Source: Bisporella sp. PMI_857 (Eukaryota > Ascomycota > Leotiomycetes > Helotiales > Helotiaceae). From it: 64,000 nt of DNA. The notes beneath the pieces were generated by a model that saw only the letters and a program-made list of their open reading frames with translations, was not told where the DNA came from and did not search any database. Below are positions 1 to 12,379 of the stretch, piece by piece. Each line of letters starts with the position of its first letter. Positions within the stretch are counted from its first letter, which is position 1. A program made the translations under genes and the position numbers. Location of the stretch: positions 1-64,000 of the forward strand of contig JAJSPD010000050.1 of assembly GCA_021307315.1 (NCBI GenBank). Reading direction: 5' to 3'.

Positions 1-1026
1 TGATTCATACGTGTGCGAATGGTATATGTGATCAAAAGGTGTTGATAACAGTGGTGTTTAAGGTATGTCTAATAGGAGTTCTTGGAGGATGAAATGTAAC
101 TCTCGTGCTTCGTAAAATTTAGTTTGAATTAGACGGGTTTGAAGGGAACAGAAGAAGTCTAGAAGAAGCGAATGGCAAGCCTATATGAGGGGATAGGAAA
201 TATGCAAACTCATGATGAAGTGGAATCTTCCATTGTTTGATCACTAAGTCTACGATATTAGCATGCCAAGGGGACGTGAACATCAATGTGACGTGGCTGC
301 TGAGCTTCGTATCACGACAGAGTAGTCTTAACAGTGAGTCAGCAGGTGCTCTTCTTCTTTATCGCGTTAGAGTGGGAATACTTTGGACAGCCCTGCCCTT
401 CGAATGAGTGTTTTGAACACTACCAAAGATAAATCGCCAAAAGTGCCGCAAGATCTCCTCTCGGGTTTTCATTTCTGAGAACATTGCAAAGCCCCAAAAG
501 CCTCCAATATAAGTAAATGATTGCCAAAATTGCAAAACATTGAGCTAAAGCAAGCACCCCGACACAATAACATAGAGTATGAAGAATTAATGTGTATTGG
601 TTTCTAAGATATGACACTGGATAAATATTGGGCCATTAAACCGGGCTAACTTGCTGCATTAACCTTAGGGGGTCGAAATCTTGAGCGAGCAAGTCATTTT
701 AGCATGTTGCCGTCTTTTTCATCATAGACATCATGGATCCAGATGGCGTTGATGACGGTCTCTACTTAGACATAGACTTTCATCAAAATATATAAAGTAA
801 GAAAGAGTAGCTTGTCATAAATTTAAGCATGTGAACGCGAATCAAATTCGACCTCTGTCTCCAGACGACAACCGCCAAATCTCCACTTGGAGTGTGAAAA
901 CCAACCATGACGAGAGTAGCCTTTCATCGAGGTTCTGCTGATTATTCAATGATGCGTAGAGCCAATTTTCGATCGATTCAAACGAGCAAGTTCTTATAAT
1001 CGACATTCAAACCCTTAGCTGGGGAT
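1..1026. other. Intergenic, no gene seen
   Basis: I see no open frame with protein-like composition, no splice-consistent exon chain and no repeat in this stretch. It abuts the 3' end of the permease gene on the minus strand. Confidence 0.6.
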
Positions 1027-2733
1027 CTATAAGACGTATCTAAACGCCCGATTATCAATTTCCGTCATATCAAGCATGCCTTTCTCAATGCCCTCACGCT
1101 CCTCAGCATCACTGCTGTCTCCTCTCATAAGCTGTTCCGCATCTCGCTTCTTGTTTGATCTATACATATAAATATACAGGACTACCACCATGGCCAACTT
1201 CACGGAGTACCCGACCAGCATTGCAATGTACGCACTATGGTATCTCGCTGCTCTCCGTTAGTTTTTGTATTTTCCAAACATTCACTTTAGATGAGAGAGG
1301 AAGATGTAGAACAGAGCTATACGTACGCGCTTCAGAAGATATAAATGTCTGTGGCCCAATAATGTTCCCCACACAATACCCGGTGAACAGAATGGCACCT
1401 GTAAGTTGTTTCTTCGTATACCCGGCGACATTGCTACTTACCATTGTAAGACTTAGGCTGAACCCTAGGCCCTGAAAATAGCACAACCACAATGCCACCA
1501 GTCTTCCCCATTTGTTGTCCCTTGGCAATCCTACCAACAACCCGGCACCAAGAATACAGACGGTGTTCGCGAAAATCATGGTCGCGCACCTTGTATTATT
1601 TGGCCAGCGCGTACAGACAATTCCTCCCGTAATAAGCGCAAGGAATTGCACTGCACCGCCAGGGATCTGCATATACTGCGTGCTCAATGTATCAAAGCCA
1701 AAGCTGTTCACAATGATACTAGCAAAACTCGTCAACGCAGAATTCGGAACCTGTGCGCCAACAGCCATGATAAATAAGATCCACGTTTTTGGATCCACAA
1801 CCGTTTGCCACGCCTGGTGCTTTGAGAAATGGTGGTTCTTGACCCCTTGTCTATTGGCGGCGACGCGGGTTACTGCGATTAGACGCTCGCGCTCTGTGAG
1901 AAACTTGGCGGTGGAGGGGAGGTCGGGAAGCACGAGCAGGGAGACGATACCCCAGAAGATGGAGATGCTGCCGAAGATGACGAAGACGTACATCCACTTT
2001 GGTAAACCGGTAGTGATATGCCCGACCGCGTAGCCGATCAAACCGCCGAACATAGTCGCGATGCCATTGGTGCAGTAGTAGATCTCAAGCCGAAGCGGCT
2101 GCTCCGCGGCAGTATACCACATGCTCATGATCAAGACAAAACCTGGGTTCACGGTCGCCTCAAGAGCGCCGAGAAGGAAACGATTGGTGGCTATGCCGGC
2201 AAAAGAGGTGCAGGCAGGTGTGGTGATAAGCACGATGCCCCAGCAGATGGTTATGATGCTGAGGAACTTCCCCACAGGTAGGCGCTGCAAGAGGTAGCCG
2301 GCCGGGAACTGGGTGGCCAAGTAACCAAAATAGAAGATTGAACCTGATTCTCGTTAGAATATGCGGTATCCAATTTTCTGTCAAAAGAGAAGAAAAAGGT
2401 AGACCAACCAAGCCATGAATAGTCCTGGCCCTTCAAGTTCGTTCCCTTCTGCAGCCCATATACGGAGGAGAAATTGATCGAGTTCTTGTCGAGATACTGC
2501 AACATATATGTGAAGAACAGGATGGGGATTATGCGGTAATCTATCTTGCGCAGGACCCGTTTGGCCTCTGCTTGGTCGACCTCGAGGTCTCGGGCTGATT
2601 TGTAGAGCTCATAACTATCATCGGCATGATTCTGGACAGGAGAGATGTAGTCTACGCCTTGGGGAGATGTAATGTTGAGCGTATTGGGGAATTGGGGATG
2701 GTCGCCACTCTTCTCTGGGTCGCGAGAGGTCAT
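1027..2733 (-). CDS. MFS transporter, allantoate permease (Dal5-like, ACS family)
   Basis: A plasma-membrane major facilitator of the anion:cation symporter group, which in fungi carries small organic anions such as allantoate, nicotinate or similar nitrogen and vitamin compounds; the substrate cannot be read here. Three exons fit: 2733-2409, 2343-1327 and 1247-1027, giving 520 residues, normal for the family. The first intron (2344-2408) has a TTCTAAC branch site. Near residues 65-95 are the family's usual start pattern (RKIDYRIIPILFFTYMLQYL) and the DKNSINFSS motif at the first membrane helix. About 12 hydrophobic segments follow, with a YIAM/VGYS helix and an acidic cytoplasmic tail near the end. 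The ATG at 2733 is chosen; the open frame runs further upstream but only to a GTG. The family call is firm; the cargo is unknown. Confidence 0.88.
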
Positions 2734-3402
2734 GGTGAGGATTGTTCCCAGAAGACTTGAGGATTTCCGCACTAGCAGAGCTGGACTTCAATCAAGCTGT
2801 AGCTGATCTGATAGAAATCGAAGAGGTGCAGTTTATTAATGATCAAAACCCCCGCCCCAATCTCAGAAGAATGGGAATGAAAAGAGGGAAAAAGGAGAGA
2901 AGAGAGGTGAAGAGACTGAATTGCTAATAAGCTATCCCTACCTACCTGCTCTGCACTGCATCCCCACCTACTTTGCAGCTTCAAGAATGGCAAGGTAAGC
3001 TTGGGAAGATCCATCCGCTCCGAGAACAGGACACTGGCCCCTAATGCGTAACAATAATGAATGGTTTGCTCGATCTCGGGGGTAGTATTTGCTGACTCGA
3101 GTATGGCATGGTGATTGTACCAGATTGGTGAAAGGTGGGAATGATAATAACATATACGCGTCTCCCAAAGGATGATGGAACAGTTAATTCTCTTTTCATA
3201 GTGTTGGAATGAATGAATGAATGAATGGGCCCCCGATCACACTGCAAGGTGGTGGTGGTGGGTGGAGGTGAGTGAGGAGAAGGGTGGAAAAAAGAGCAAA
3301 AGTGCGGGATTGACAGGCGGAACTGCCCTTTTGAGTGATGTCGTGCTATCCGTAAGAGAAGTCGTGATTGAAAAAAGAAAAAAAAAGAGTGACGACAGAG
3401 AA

Positions 3403-3405
<3 letters not shown>

Positions 3406-3443
<38 letters not shown>
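3406..3443. repeat. (AG)n microsatellite
   Basis: Nineteen tandem AG dinucleotides within a wider purine-rich stretch, about 670 bp upstream of the permease start codon. A short GAAT tetranucleotide repeat lies near 3209-3226. Confidence 0.9.
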
Positions 3444-3445
<2 letters not shown>

Positions 3446-6191
3446 GCTATTGTATGTACTGGCTAATCTCATAGAGAGACACTTGAAGAGGTTTTCCAAG
3501 GAACACAACATTGTTGTGTATACTAAAAAAACAAATCAAGCAATTCCCAAGACCGATCAAGCTCCCCCATCCAAGCTTTTGGCGTAGTCTCGGCGCGGGC
3601 GTGCACTCACGTGATAAATAGATGCGGGGGGCTTTCTAGCCCCTATAGGTACAAAGTTGGTCTGGTTTTAAAGCCGGGAGAGGAAGAGGAAAAATAGACG
3701 ATGACGGCCATCTGCGAGAACCCGGATAGAGGGCTAACCAGCTTCCGTACATTGTCCAAGACTTATGCCCTTATATACTCCTCTGCTTTGACTGGAGAGT
3801 AGCAGAGAAAGACGCCATTCCCCCCCCGCTACCAATCTGCTGGAACATACACTCACGTCTGTTCACGGTCTAGGCAAATCTCCAGAATTCTGTCATATAT
3901 CATCAGTCATATTCCACTTCCATCATTACCCTGGCCAGAGCAGAAGGGCACATGTAATCCTTCTCCATGCTATTTAGTCCGAGGCGATGTCTCATCCCCC
4001 TGAGCTTCCGCCCTACGCAACCGCCGTTCCTCTCAAACTTCCCAGCCACCGCTCCATCCCGTCCCTCCCGCACCCAATCTGGTAGCAACACGGCTCGCAA
4101 CCTGGAAAGTTTCTGAAATGGAATCACATGCTGCGCTTCTAGAGCATCAGAAACGGCTTCTCGATCATTGCCCTTGCCCGTGCCTGGTGCAGCCGTGCCG
4201 GCATGCCGAGATTGCATGTTTCCCGAACCTTGAGCCTGCATATCAGCAATAATCTCGTCGCAATCTTAACATGCATATGTTCATTAATTCCTACGTCAAC
4301 AGACAGATCTGAACCTGAACAAAGACTTTGCTATTCTGTCTTTTGAGGGGGGATCCATTTCTGTCAGCTAGAATTACATGTGATTGGGCAAGTATACGAC
4401 GCCCTCCATCCTCTCGATGAGGGTGTGCAGTACACACAGCAGAGTGAGGTAGAGTTGCATTAAAAAGGAAACAATCCGAAGCAGAGATATATTGTGGCGT
4501 TCGCCATCGTTATTTTTGCAGCCTCCCTCACCTGCCCAAGCTAGCTACTTTGACCCTCCAAAACCTGCGCTGAAGAGATGTAGGATCGAGGCACAGCGCA
4601 TATGTCCGTAGTATACCTCATTCGGGATGGGAGCTGGAAAAACTTGTCCTCCTGCCCCCGGTTACATTCTGGAAGTGGTCAGCGGGAAGTGAAACACCAC
4701 AACCGTGATCACTGGAAATTCTCCGACATCCTGCTCATCGAACGGGCACGTAAATCGAGAAACAGATCTGATTAAGGAGGGTATATGTGGGATGCACTAA
4801 TACGATATAGGGCTGTACGCTCTTCCCAATTGGTCCCGCGGGATCCCATCTAGCCTTCCGGCCTTCACCAATCCTTTTGAAATACGGAGGATATCTCTTG
4901 CTCCCTCAGGCGCTGGAGCGAATGAGAGAGTGAGACGGGAGCGTTTTGAGGCATTTGCGGGTTGGCGTTTTCTGGTCGGCGAAGATTTCTCAGATTTGAT
5001 GGATCCTCATACATGACGTGGCGGTGTACTATGAAGTGACTTATACTTTTTTTGACGCAAGCACAATGCTGGAATGGCCTGATTTTGTTCTTTAGCTGTT
5101 ATACGAAGTAGATCTGGACTCGTGCTTACATATTAATAGAGTTTGGTCAAATTTTGAAGCGACGGCGGTGATTATTGTGGAGCAACCAATGATGTTCCCT
5201 TGGCGAGGAGAGTGAGCTGTGTGACTGGGAAGAGAAGTGGTTAAGGGCAGATGAAATGCCGTCTTTCTTACTTTATTTTTACTTGAGGTGAACGCATGAA
5301 ATGGCTACTTCACATTTGTGCAGCGCTTTAGGAGCCATGCCCAAGCAGCAAGCAACCTAATTAGCGTGGTGGCAGCGGTGATCTGAGACATGCCATCACA
5401 AACGTGACTCGTGGTGTGTACTTGGCTTGTAGAATCACATATTTCCATATCAGATCATAGTTCTGGATCGGCTTTCGAAATGCATCCTCGAACGTGACCT
5501 ACCTTTCATCCACGTTCATTTGTCGGCGTTACATGTTTTACCAATGAGCTGTTACTCCAGCTTTGATGTTGGAGTGAGTGGTGAGGTTCCAAAAATAACC
5601 ACACTGGCCCAGAAAAGCGTCGTCTTGGTCAACACATGCTTGGGACTAGCATAGAGAGGTTAAGCAGTTTCTGGATGCGTCTCCGAGCTGAGGGGGAAAC
5701 GGGTTGTTCTGTAGGAGCTTGGGACAACCATTAAAAATAATTCATGATGGAATGACGGCATATGCCCCGGATCGGGTTGTTTAGATAGCACTTTATGGAT
5801 AGGACAATAAGGACGCCCGCAGCATTGAGGAGTGCTTACTCTTTAGCATATAGGGGTATTAGTGGAGAGTCGGACAAATACGCTTCTGCTCCAGGATGTC
5901 TGGAGTGCAACTAACTGCAAATGTTTATCTGCTTTCAGGTACACCGCGTGCAAGTCGCGTGTGTCTGCTGTATGTTTGAGTTTTGGCGTTTGCAGGCATC
6001 AAGTGACGAGGTTGATTTACGAAAGAGGCTTGGAGCTGTCAAACAGGGGTGATCTGAGGTAAATACTTACTGGGCGTAACTGTCGAGATGGTGTGTACTC
6101 TCCTTCGTATGTTGGTCGGAAAAGACCAGGGGTCAAATGAGAAATCAAGGATGATGGCGAGCGAGCATGGGAAGGAGGCGCTATACCATAT

Positions 6192-6207
6192 TGTACAGTA
6201 CTGTACA
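6192..6207. repeat. Perfect 16-bp palindrome
   Basis: TGTACAGTACTGTACA is its own reverse complement, and is followed about 25 bp later by a second dyad built on AGTACT. It could be a dimeric transcription-factor site in the long upstream region, or chance. Confidence 0.5.
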
Positions 6208-8264
6208 GGAGCTCAAGGATTACTGCCGTAGTACTTAGAGTACTGTAAGAAGATGTGCCGTGAATTCGGCCCCCTCCCCAACCTCCCTTGACTGTGCCGC
6301 AGCAAAGCCTGGTGACTACAAGCATGGCACAAGCCATACTTACCATCTCGAATATAGAGTGGCAAAGCAGGGGGAAGAGGGGAAGGGGGAAGATCTTTCT
6401 TTGGCCCGCAAAGAGAGGAAGACTTTGGCAAGCCCTTATTTGACGGCCTTAACGTTGCTCTATTGGCTGGCCATAGGAATCGAAAGGAATTTCGATGCAG
6501 GAGAAACGTTACGGCGTTGTGCCGCAGCGCTGCGTGCGTGCGATTAACTTCAATCAAAAAGCAAGCTGAAAAAGAAAGCATGTTAGAATCGTTGAAATTT
6601 GAAAGGCTGTGATGTCAAAAATCGTCAGGTCCTGTAGGCACCGTACTACTGCAACATGTCGCGATGCCTAGGCTGGACAGGCAGGCTTGCTCAGTGGTTG
6701 TTTGTTGGGGGATGGCGGCTCACGATCGGAGACCAGGCCCTCTGCGCTCACTTCACTCCATGGGGGTTTAGGGCTGGCAGGCAGGCCTGCCCCTCAATAA
6801 CTACCCTCGAGGGCTGCGAGCGTTGACAACGGTGGAAATTCTCCGGATTGACAAGGCAAGGCTTCAAAGCCTTGAGGGTGGTTGTTGACCGGGCGTACCA
6901 GGACACACCCGCCCTACGCATCGTTCACGATGCCGGAACTCAATAGCCTGGCATTGGGGATCTGCCGGCCATGGGTCAGCAGCATGGCTATTAAGTACTG
7001 TGAACATCATGAACTCCATCTTTTCAACCTCACCTCATCGTCCTTCGCAATGCATCGTAGACTTCTTGACAAAACAATGTGTCGACAGGAGTCGCACACT
7101 CGGGAGAGAGACCTCCCATAGTATATGCTCTGTATCCGGGTAAAACGGTAGAAAACCGCATTGGTGATTGGGCCATTAACGTGATTTGCAAGTGTGGGCC
7201 TGGGGGGATCTGGACTGCAAAGGAGCCTTTAGCAGAAGCTAGAGCAGAAAGTTGAAGAAGCTACTGATGCAGGCTGTCCAGCATGGCGTGTCCTGAAGCT
7301 GCCTAGATGGTTGCTGACATGCACGAAAGCCAGATTTTGATTATTGATGGCAAGCCAAAATGATGTTGGAGGGAGGCTTTTTTTTGCTGAGGAGGATATG
7401 CACGTTTCTTCACACGTTTCGGCTTGAAATTGGCATGTCCGAATATCCGGCTGGTGCTTGCGCCTGCGCCTTGGGATCTAATGTGTCTGAAAAATATTTC
7501 ACTGATACGATTTTGGAGGGAGACTACCATTAGAATTTCGGTACAAGCGAACGCGAGTGAGGATTACGGTGTCGCAGAACCTTTCATCTCGGGATCAGTG
7601 AGATTATGATTTGATTTCTTCCTGGAAACGCGTTCGCGCGTCGGGCCACCCAATTGCTTTTTCAGCCGAGATTCTTTACGTGATTCTGGCTTCTTTAGGC
7701 TCGGGTGTAAGCCCTCCAACGAAATGATACAGGTAAAGAAAGCAGGATCACACGAGCTGGGGCGTGGGCAGTCTTTGATTAGGAGTCGAATAAGTAATGT
7801 AAATGTGTAACCAAGGTTTGTGTAAACTGACTGTCCTGACTATGTTCGGGTGTTGTGGGCATGCACAACCCGTGAACTTTAACATGAGGAGCTCTTCCTT
7901 ATCTAACCTGCCGAAACAGGCTCGTTCTCCGGAAATGCGGCAGCAACAATTGGAGCGCGAACAGCATGGAAGGGGGAAAGATCTGAATACTGTATGCGTT
8001 TCGTCCTTCAATAGGCTAAGGCATGAGTAAATTGAAGTTAATGCAATAACTGCTTGGATTTTAATGCTCGATCTTACTTGTATTCTGCCTCTTGTTCAGC
8101 ACCTACTTGACCCTGACTCATCTCCCCGAGTCGAGTCTCCAGACAATCATTTACCACCCCAACCACCTTTTTTATTTTATTTTACTAAGATTTCCGTGAG
8201 GTGCATTTTCCCCCAAAATGTATCTTCGGAATCACGTGAAATCGACCGGATAGAGGATTGGCTT

Positions 8265-8345
8265 TGATTGATTGATTGATCAGCAACAAGTGCAGTCTCA
8301 GTCTCAGTCTCAGTCCAGCCTAGTCTAGTCTAGTCTAGTCTAGTC
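8265..8345. repeat. Cluster of three short tandem repeats
   Basis: An ATTG tetranucleotide repeat, then a GTCTCA-type hexanucleotide repeat, then five copies of TAGTC lie almost end to end. Confidence 0.85.
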
Positions 8346-8752
8346 CCGTGGAAATAAATAAATAGCCTTTAGCTGGTGGCTCATACATAATACGAAGGTG
8401 TATATTGATTGTACTGATTCTTTTTCAATCCTAAATAATGGAGCTGGAACCTTCATTAAAGAAAGGCTCTTCCCGAATCCTCTTATAAACCCTATCCAGA
8501 GGCCCACCCCTTGATCCCTGCTGAACCGCTCTTGTTCCCTTTTTTCCTCATCATCTTCTTCTATCTGCATTGTCATCCATAGGTGGTTTTTATCTCGTTA
8601 AACTTTTCCAACAGCCCTTCATTTGGTAATTCTAGCTTAGATTGCATACAGATTACCTACAGATTTACATGCAATCTTACCTGCCTACTTCAGGTACCCA
8701 GGCCATCTTGCCATTGGTTGCTGCTGAATAGTCAAAAAACCATAATACCCCT

Positions 8753-8784
8753 TCCTCTCTCTCTCTCTCTCTCCCCCCCCCCCC
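8753..8784. repeat. (CT)n tract running into poly-C
   Basis: A CT dinucleotide repeat continues directly into about 12 C residues. A separate run of 17 C residues lies at 8971-8987. Both sit in the pyrimidine-rich part of the long intergenic region. Confidence 0.85.
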
Positions 8785-11700
8785 AAAACCCTCTTTACCC
8801 GTATCGATCATCACTACTATAAATGCAAGTCCTAGGGGAACTGAACAGTGATTGTACAGTGACCAACAGTGCCAAAGAATCCCCCCTAAATTAAGGTGGC
8901 TGGGCATCGGAACTGGTCCTTGGGACCGAGTGCCCTGTCCCTGTGCTTGTCCTCTAATCCCTTGTCTCTTCCCCCCCCCCCCCCCCCAAAATTGCGCTGC
9001 TGATATTATTCCAGTCTTTTTACTCTTAGTTACCCATAAATTACAGTTATAGTAAGTGCAAATCCAAATACGGGTAACGATTTTTCTGATGCTTGGCCCC
9101 GCCCCGCCCAACACAGTTTGTGTATGTGCCCCCGCGCCCGCGTGTGTGTGTGCACAACTGCTTTCTCTCTTTTCATCATAAGTGGCTCTTGCCGCCAATC
9201 CTCCCGTACGCTGAAAAGTCTTGTCGCCCCTAGTCTGCTCTGTTCTGTTCAATTCTATTTTGTTTGGTCCTGGGCTGAACTGACTGAACGCTCTTGTCCC
9301 TGTGCTTTTTGCTTAGGGGGGAATATCGTTACTTTTGCTACTGCGCTTTCCCTGCCATTTTCCACCCTGACAACACGTTTTTTTTTTGGGCTGCCCTCCC
9401 CCTCGATCAAGCTTTCGGTAGCTGCCTCTCATCTCATCCGCCTCTCCTTGCTGTTCTCTCCTGCAAAAGCTCACAAGGATCACTAACAACCCCTTCAACC
9501 CCTACAACCCTGCTTCCCGCCCCGTCCCTACAGAGACATATGCGACCAAGCCGTTGCACGTTGAAAACAACGTTGGAGCTACACACTGCGCTGCAACGGT
9601 ATCGTAGCTCGACACCTGAAGCTATTCACGTCGAAAAAAAAACCTGCGAGAAACACTGCTAATACACCACTGCCCGTCGGCGACCCAATCGTCACAAGAG
9701 GCCGATCGCATTTCTCACCAACACACATCCGTCGTACTGGCGCCAGACACTTGGTAACGAACAGTGAAAGGCTAAACAATTATCCATCGCTTTGCAAACG
9801 TATTCGCGCATCGGTTTCTCCGACAGGATTATCATCATTGTACAAGCCAACATCTACACCTCTGTTGCATCAAAACGGCCCTCGAGCCAGGAAGAAGGTT
9901 AGTAGAATAGTTCTCTCAAAAGGCTCTCTGAATCGCGGACTTCTTTTTCACTGTCGTTGCTTTGACGCTTCCAAGTGAGGCGCGGGGGTTTTTCTTCTTC
10001 GCGACCTCTACCAACCACTCCTTTCCAGAGTCTTCTTGCACAACATAGGCCATACATATAACGAAACACGTGGAGAGCGGAAAAATAAGCGATAGCAATT
10101 TTGCATATCACTTTCACCTTTGCACAAACGGTGGAGAGGCGAAACTGCAATCCAAGCACTTGAGATGCAACAGTTGTTGCTCTGTTGGTTCTCCGAGCTC
10201 CCATTGTCTCCTTCACTCCTTATTTCTGGACACCCCATAGCTAATATAGACGTGAGACAGAACTAGAAACATTCTCTATCCTCTGCGAGCTACGGACGCG
10301 TAAGACGGCTGCCAGCTTCCGCAGCATCCAAGGGATTTCCTCGAACCATCAAACACCCACACCAGGTCGAATCCAAATTCGTTCTGCTAGATTTGCATAC
10401 CGATAACGAGAAGATTGATATATAGGCTGCATTCCTAAGGCTTGCAATCGACGGATTTATCCTGCTTACGATTTGTAGACGATTTTTCTACAAAATTTTC
10501 TGACCTGTGGTATACGCCAACAAAGGCAGAAAGCACTTGAGCCTGCATCTGAAGGGGCAGCGAATTATTTTCAGTGGTATTCTCATATCACCTCACCAAC
10601 AATTGTGGGAGAGCCATTCCGGGTTTACGTGGATATACTTCGTATGTGTGCATTACGCCTTAATATCTCAAGCTGAGACTCAGTCATTGCGCGCAATTAG
10701 TGGCTAATTCTTGAACAGGAAAACAACATAGACTTCCGAGCTCCTTTCTACAATTGTTGTGGTAGAGACGGTCTTCAACGACATTCAACTCTCCTACAGA
10801 GTACGTTCTTTTCACATTCTTTTATTCCTACACATGCTATTTCCATACAATCTAGCTTTTGTCAATCCTATCCTTGCTTCTAGAATCCCCAGTATGTTCG
10901 TTGGCCTTGTATGTGGAGGCAGCCCATGGCCAGGCTAAAGCCTGCTGCATGATCAGCTTCGCAAACCCTGTAATAGATTACCACCCCCATTTCTGTTTGA
11001 TTCATGTGCCTAAGCCTGCTCTTTCCGAGGGTCCACCCCTCACCTGCCAACCCATGCCTGTATATATGTCTTCTAGTCCAGCGACTTGAGCATCTGCACC
11101 TGGGCTTGGAGATTTTGCAGACAACGGTCTTCCTGCACCTTTCAATTTTTCAGCCTCATTGAGATCGATCGTGCGTCATCTCTTAACGCTCTGCATTCGC
11201 GATACAGACCATCGCATATGCATCTTTCCAACCCGCTGAGCTAGTGGTTTGGTAGATTGCCTGTGCGGTTTTCCTTCTGGGCAATCTCAGGTTGAACCAA
11301 GCTAATATGTTTCTCCGCACCAGGTTCTAATTCGACCCACCACTAATTCTTTCTCGAGCCAGTGGATTCTTTGAGGAGTAAGTCATGGGGTTTTACTCTT
11401 TGCTATCACTTTACTTGCTTTGCATGCACATTTCCGAAGAGTTCTTGCTTGCTTATTACAATATTTGAACTTCGGAGGGACCACGAGGAAACGTGGGTAA
11501 ACTCCCATGGTGCACGCGACGAACGCCAACGCATGATTTGCTGGTCCAAGGTGCACCATGTTGGGCGTTGTGCCACCAAGGCCACCCAAACCCACGACAC
11601 TTTGTGCCCTTTTAAATTGTGAGCTCGCTCTGTTGCGGATGGTTGGCCTGCAGGAAGTCCTTGTGGCTAGATTCTCTACTGCAAAAGATTGCACTCTATT

Positions 11701-11813
11701 TAATACGCTCAGCTATTGCTGTTGTTGCGTTGGCGGTGTGGGCCAAAAGCTCTAACCAGCAATTGTCAAACAAAAGTCTTGGACTTCTTACGGAAGGGAT
11801 TTGTGGGAATTCC

Positions 11814-11832
11814 TTTTTTTGGGGGGGGGGGG
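11814..11832. repeat. T7-G12 homopolymer junction
   Basis: Seven T residues are followed by twelve G residues, which is a likely site for length errors in assembly. Confidence 0.85.
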
Positions 11833-12379
11833 CAAGAACATAGCCCTTCAATTTGAGCCCCTGTCTGAATCGCAAGATCGACTCTGGGGCTGAGAACGAT
11901 CTGAAAATGGTTTTCTATTTTTGTCACCCCTCATCTATAGTATCATGCGTTTCCGATGATCGAATTACGGTGGTTGCAGATTATGTAGCCATTATGGCTT
12001 TGGGAGCACTCGCTAATTGGCAATGAAGCAGATACGTCGTGGAAAAAGCACAATACACAACCGACGTTTCACGAGTAATCTGCCTAAGCATCATCTGAAA
12101 TCGAATTAGTTGGACGACGTTAGAGATCGTGAGATTCTGTGCAACGGTAAGTTGAGACACCCCATATCCCCCAGCCATGGGCAGCTAGCACTTTGATCCT
12201 CGCATGGCAGGCCTGCTGGACCCGAGAAGTCGGATAAACGCCAGCCAGGGCGGACAGTAGCTGAAGCAAAGCCGTCATCGTCCTTGCTGTGGCTGTGGTG
12301 GCTGTGGCTTGATATGGGACTGATCTGAAGCTAACGGTGGAGTTGCAGAACTTCACATTTGAAGACAATCCACTCCAAG

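Larger units (their letters stand above)
2734..12379. other. 9.6-kb gene-poor interval, probable extended upstream region
   Basis: No open frame here has protein-like composition or a matching exon chain. The interval carries simple repeats, homopolymer runs and long pyrimidine-rich stretches (about 8.1-9.5 kb and again near 10.2-10.8 kb), which resemble fungal promoter or 5' leader DNA. The next gene on the plus strand starts at 12380, and regulator genes in filamentous fungi often have very long upstream regions. I infer upstream and leader sequence for that gene, possibly with non-coding transcripts; I cannot delimit them. Confidence 0.4.

Noticed and set aside
3903..4241. Minus-strand open frame of 112 residues
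   Set aside because: Composition is mixed, no start context or splice partner is evident, and it sits in promoter-like DNA. Possibly an orphan exon, but not supportable.
8677..9252. Minus-strand open frame of 191 residues
   Set aside because: It is open largely because it crosses poly-C, CT and other simple repeats; the protein is low complexity.
9118..9662. Overlapping plus-strand frames
   Set aside because: Pyrimidine-rich leader-like DNA; Ser/Leu/Phe-rich products with no conserved motif.
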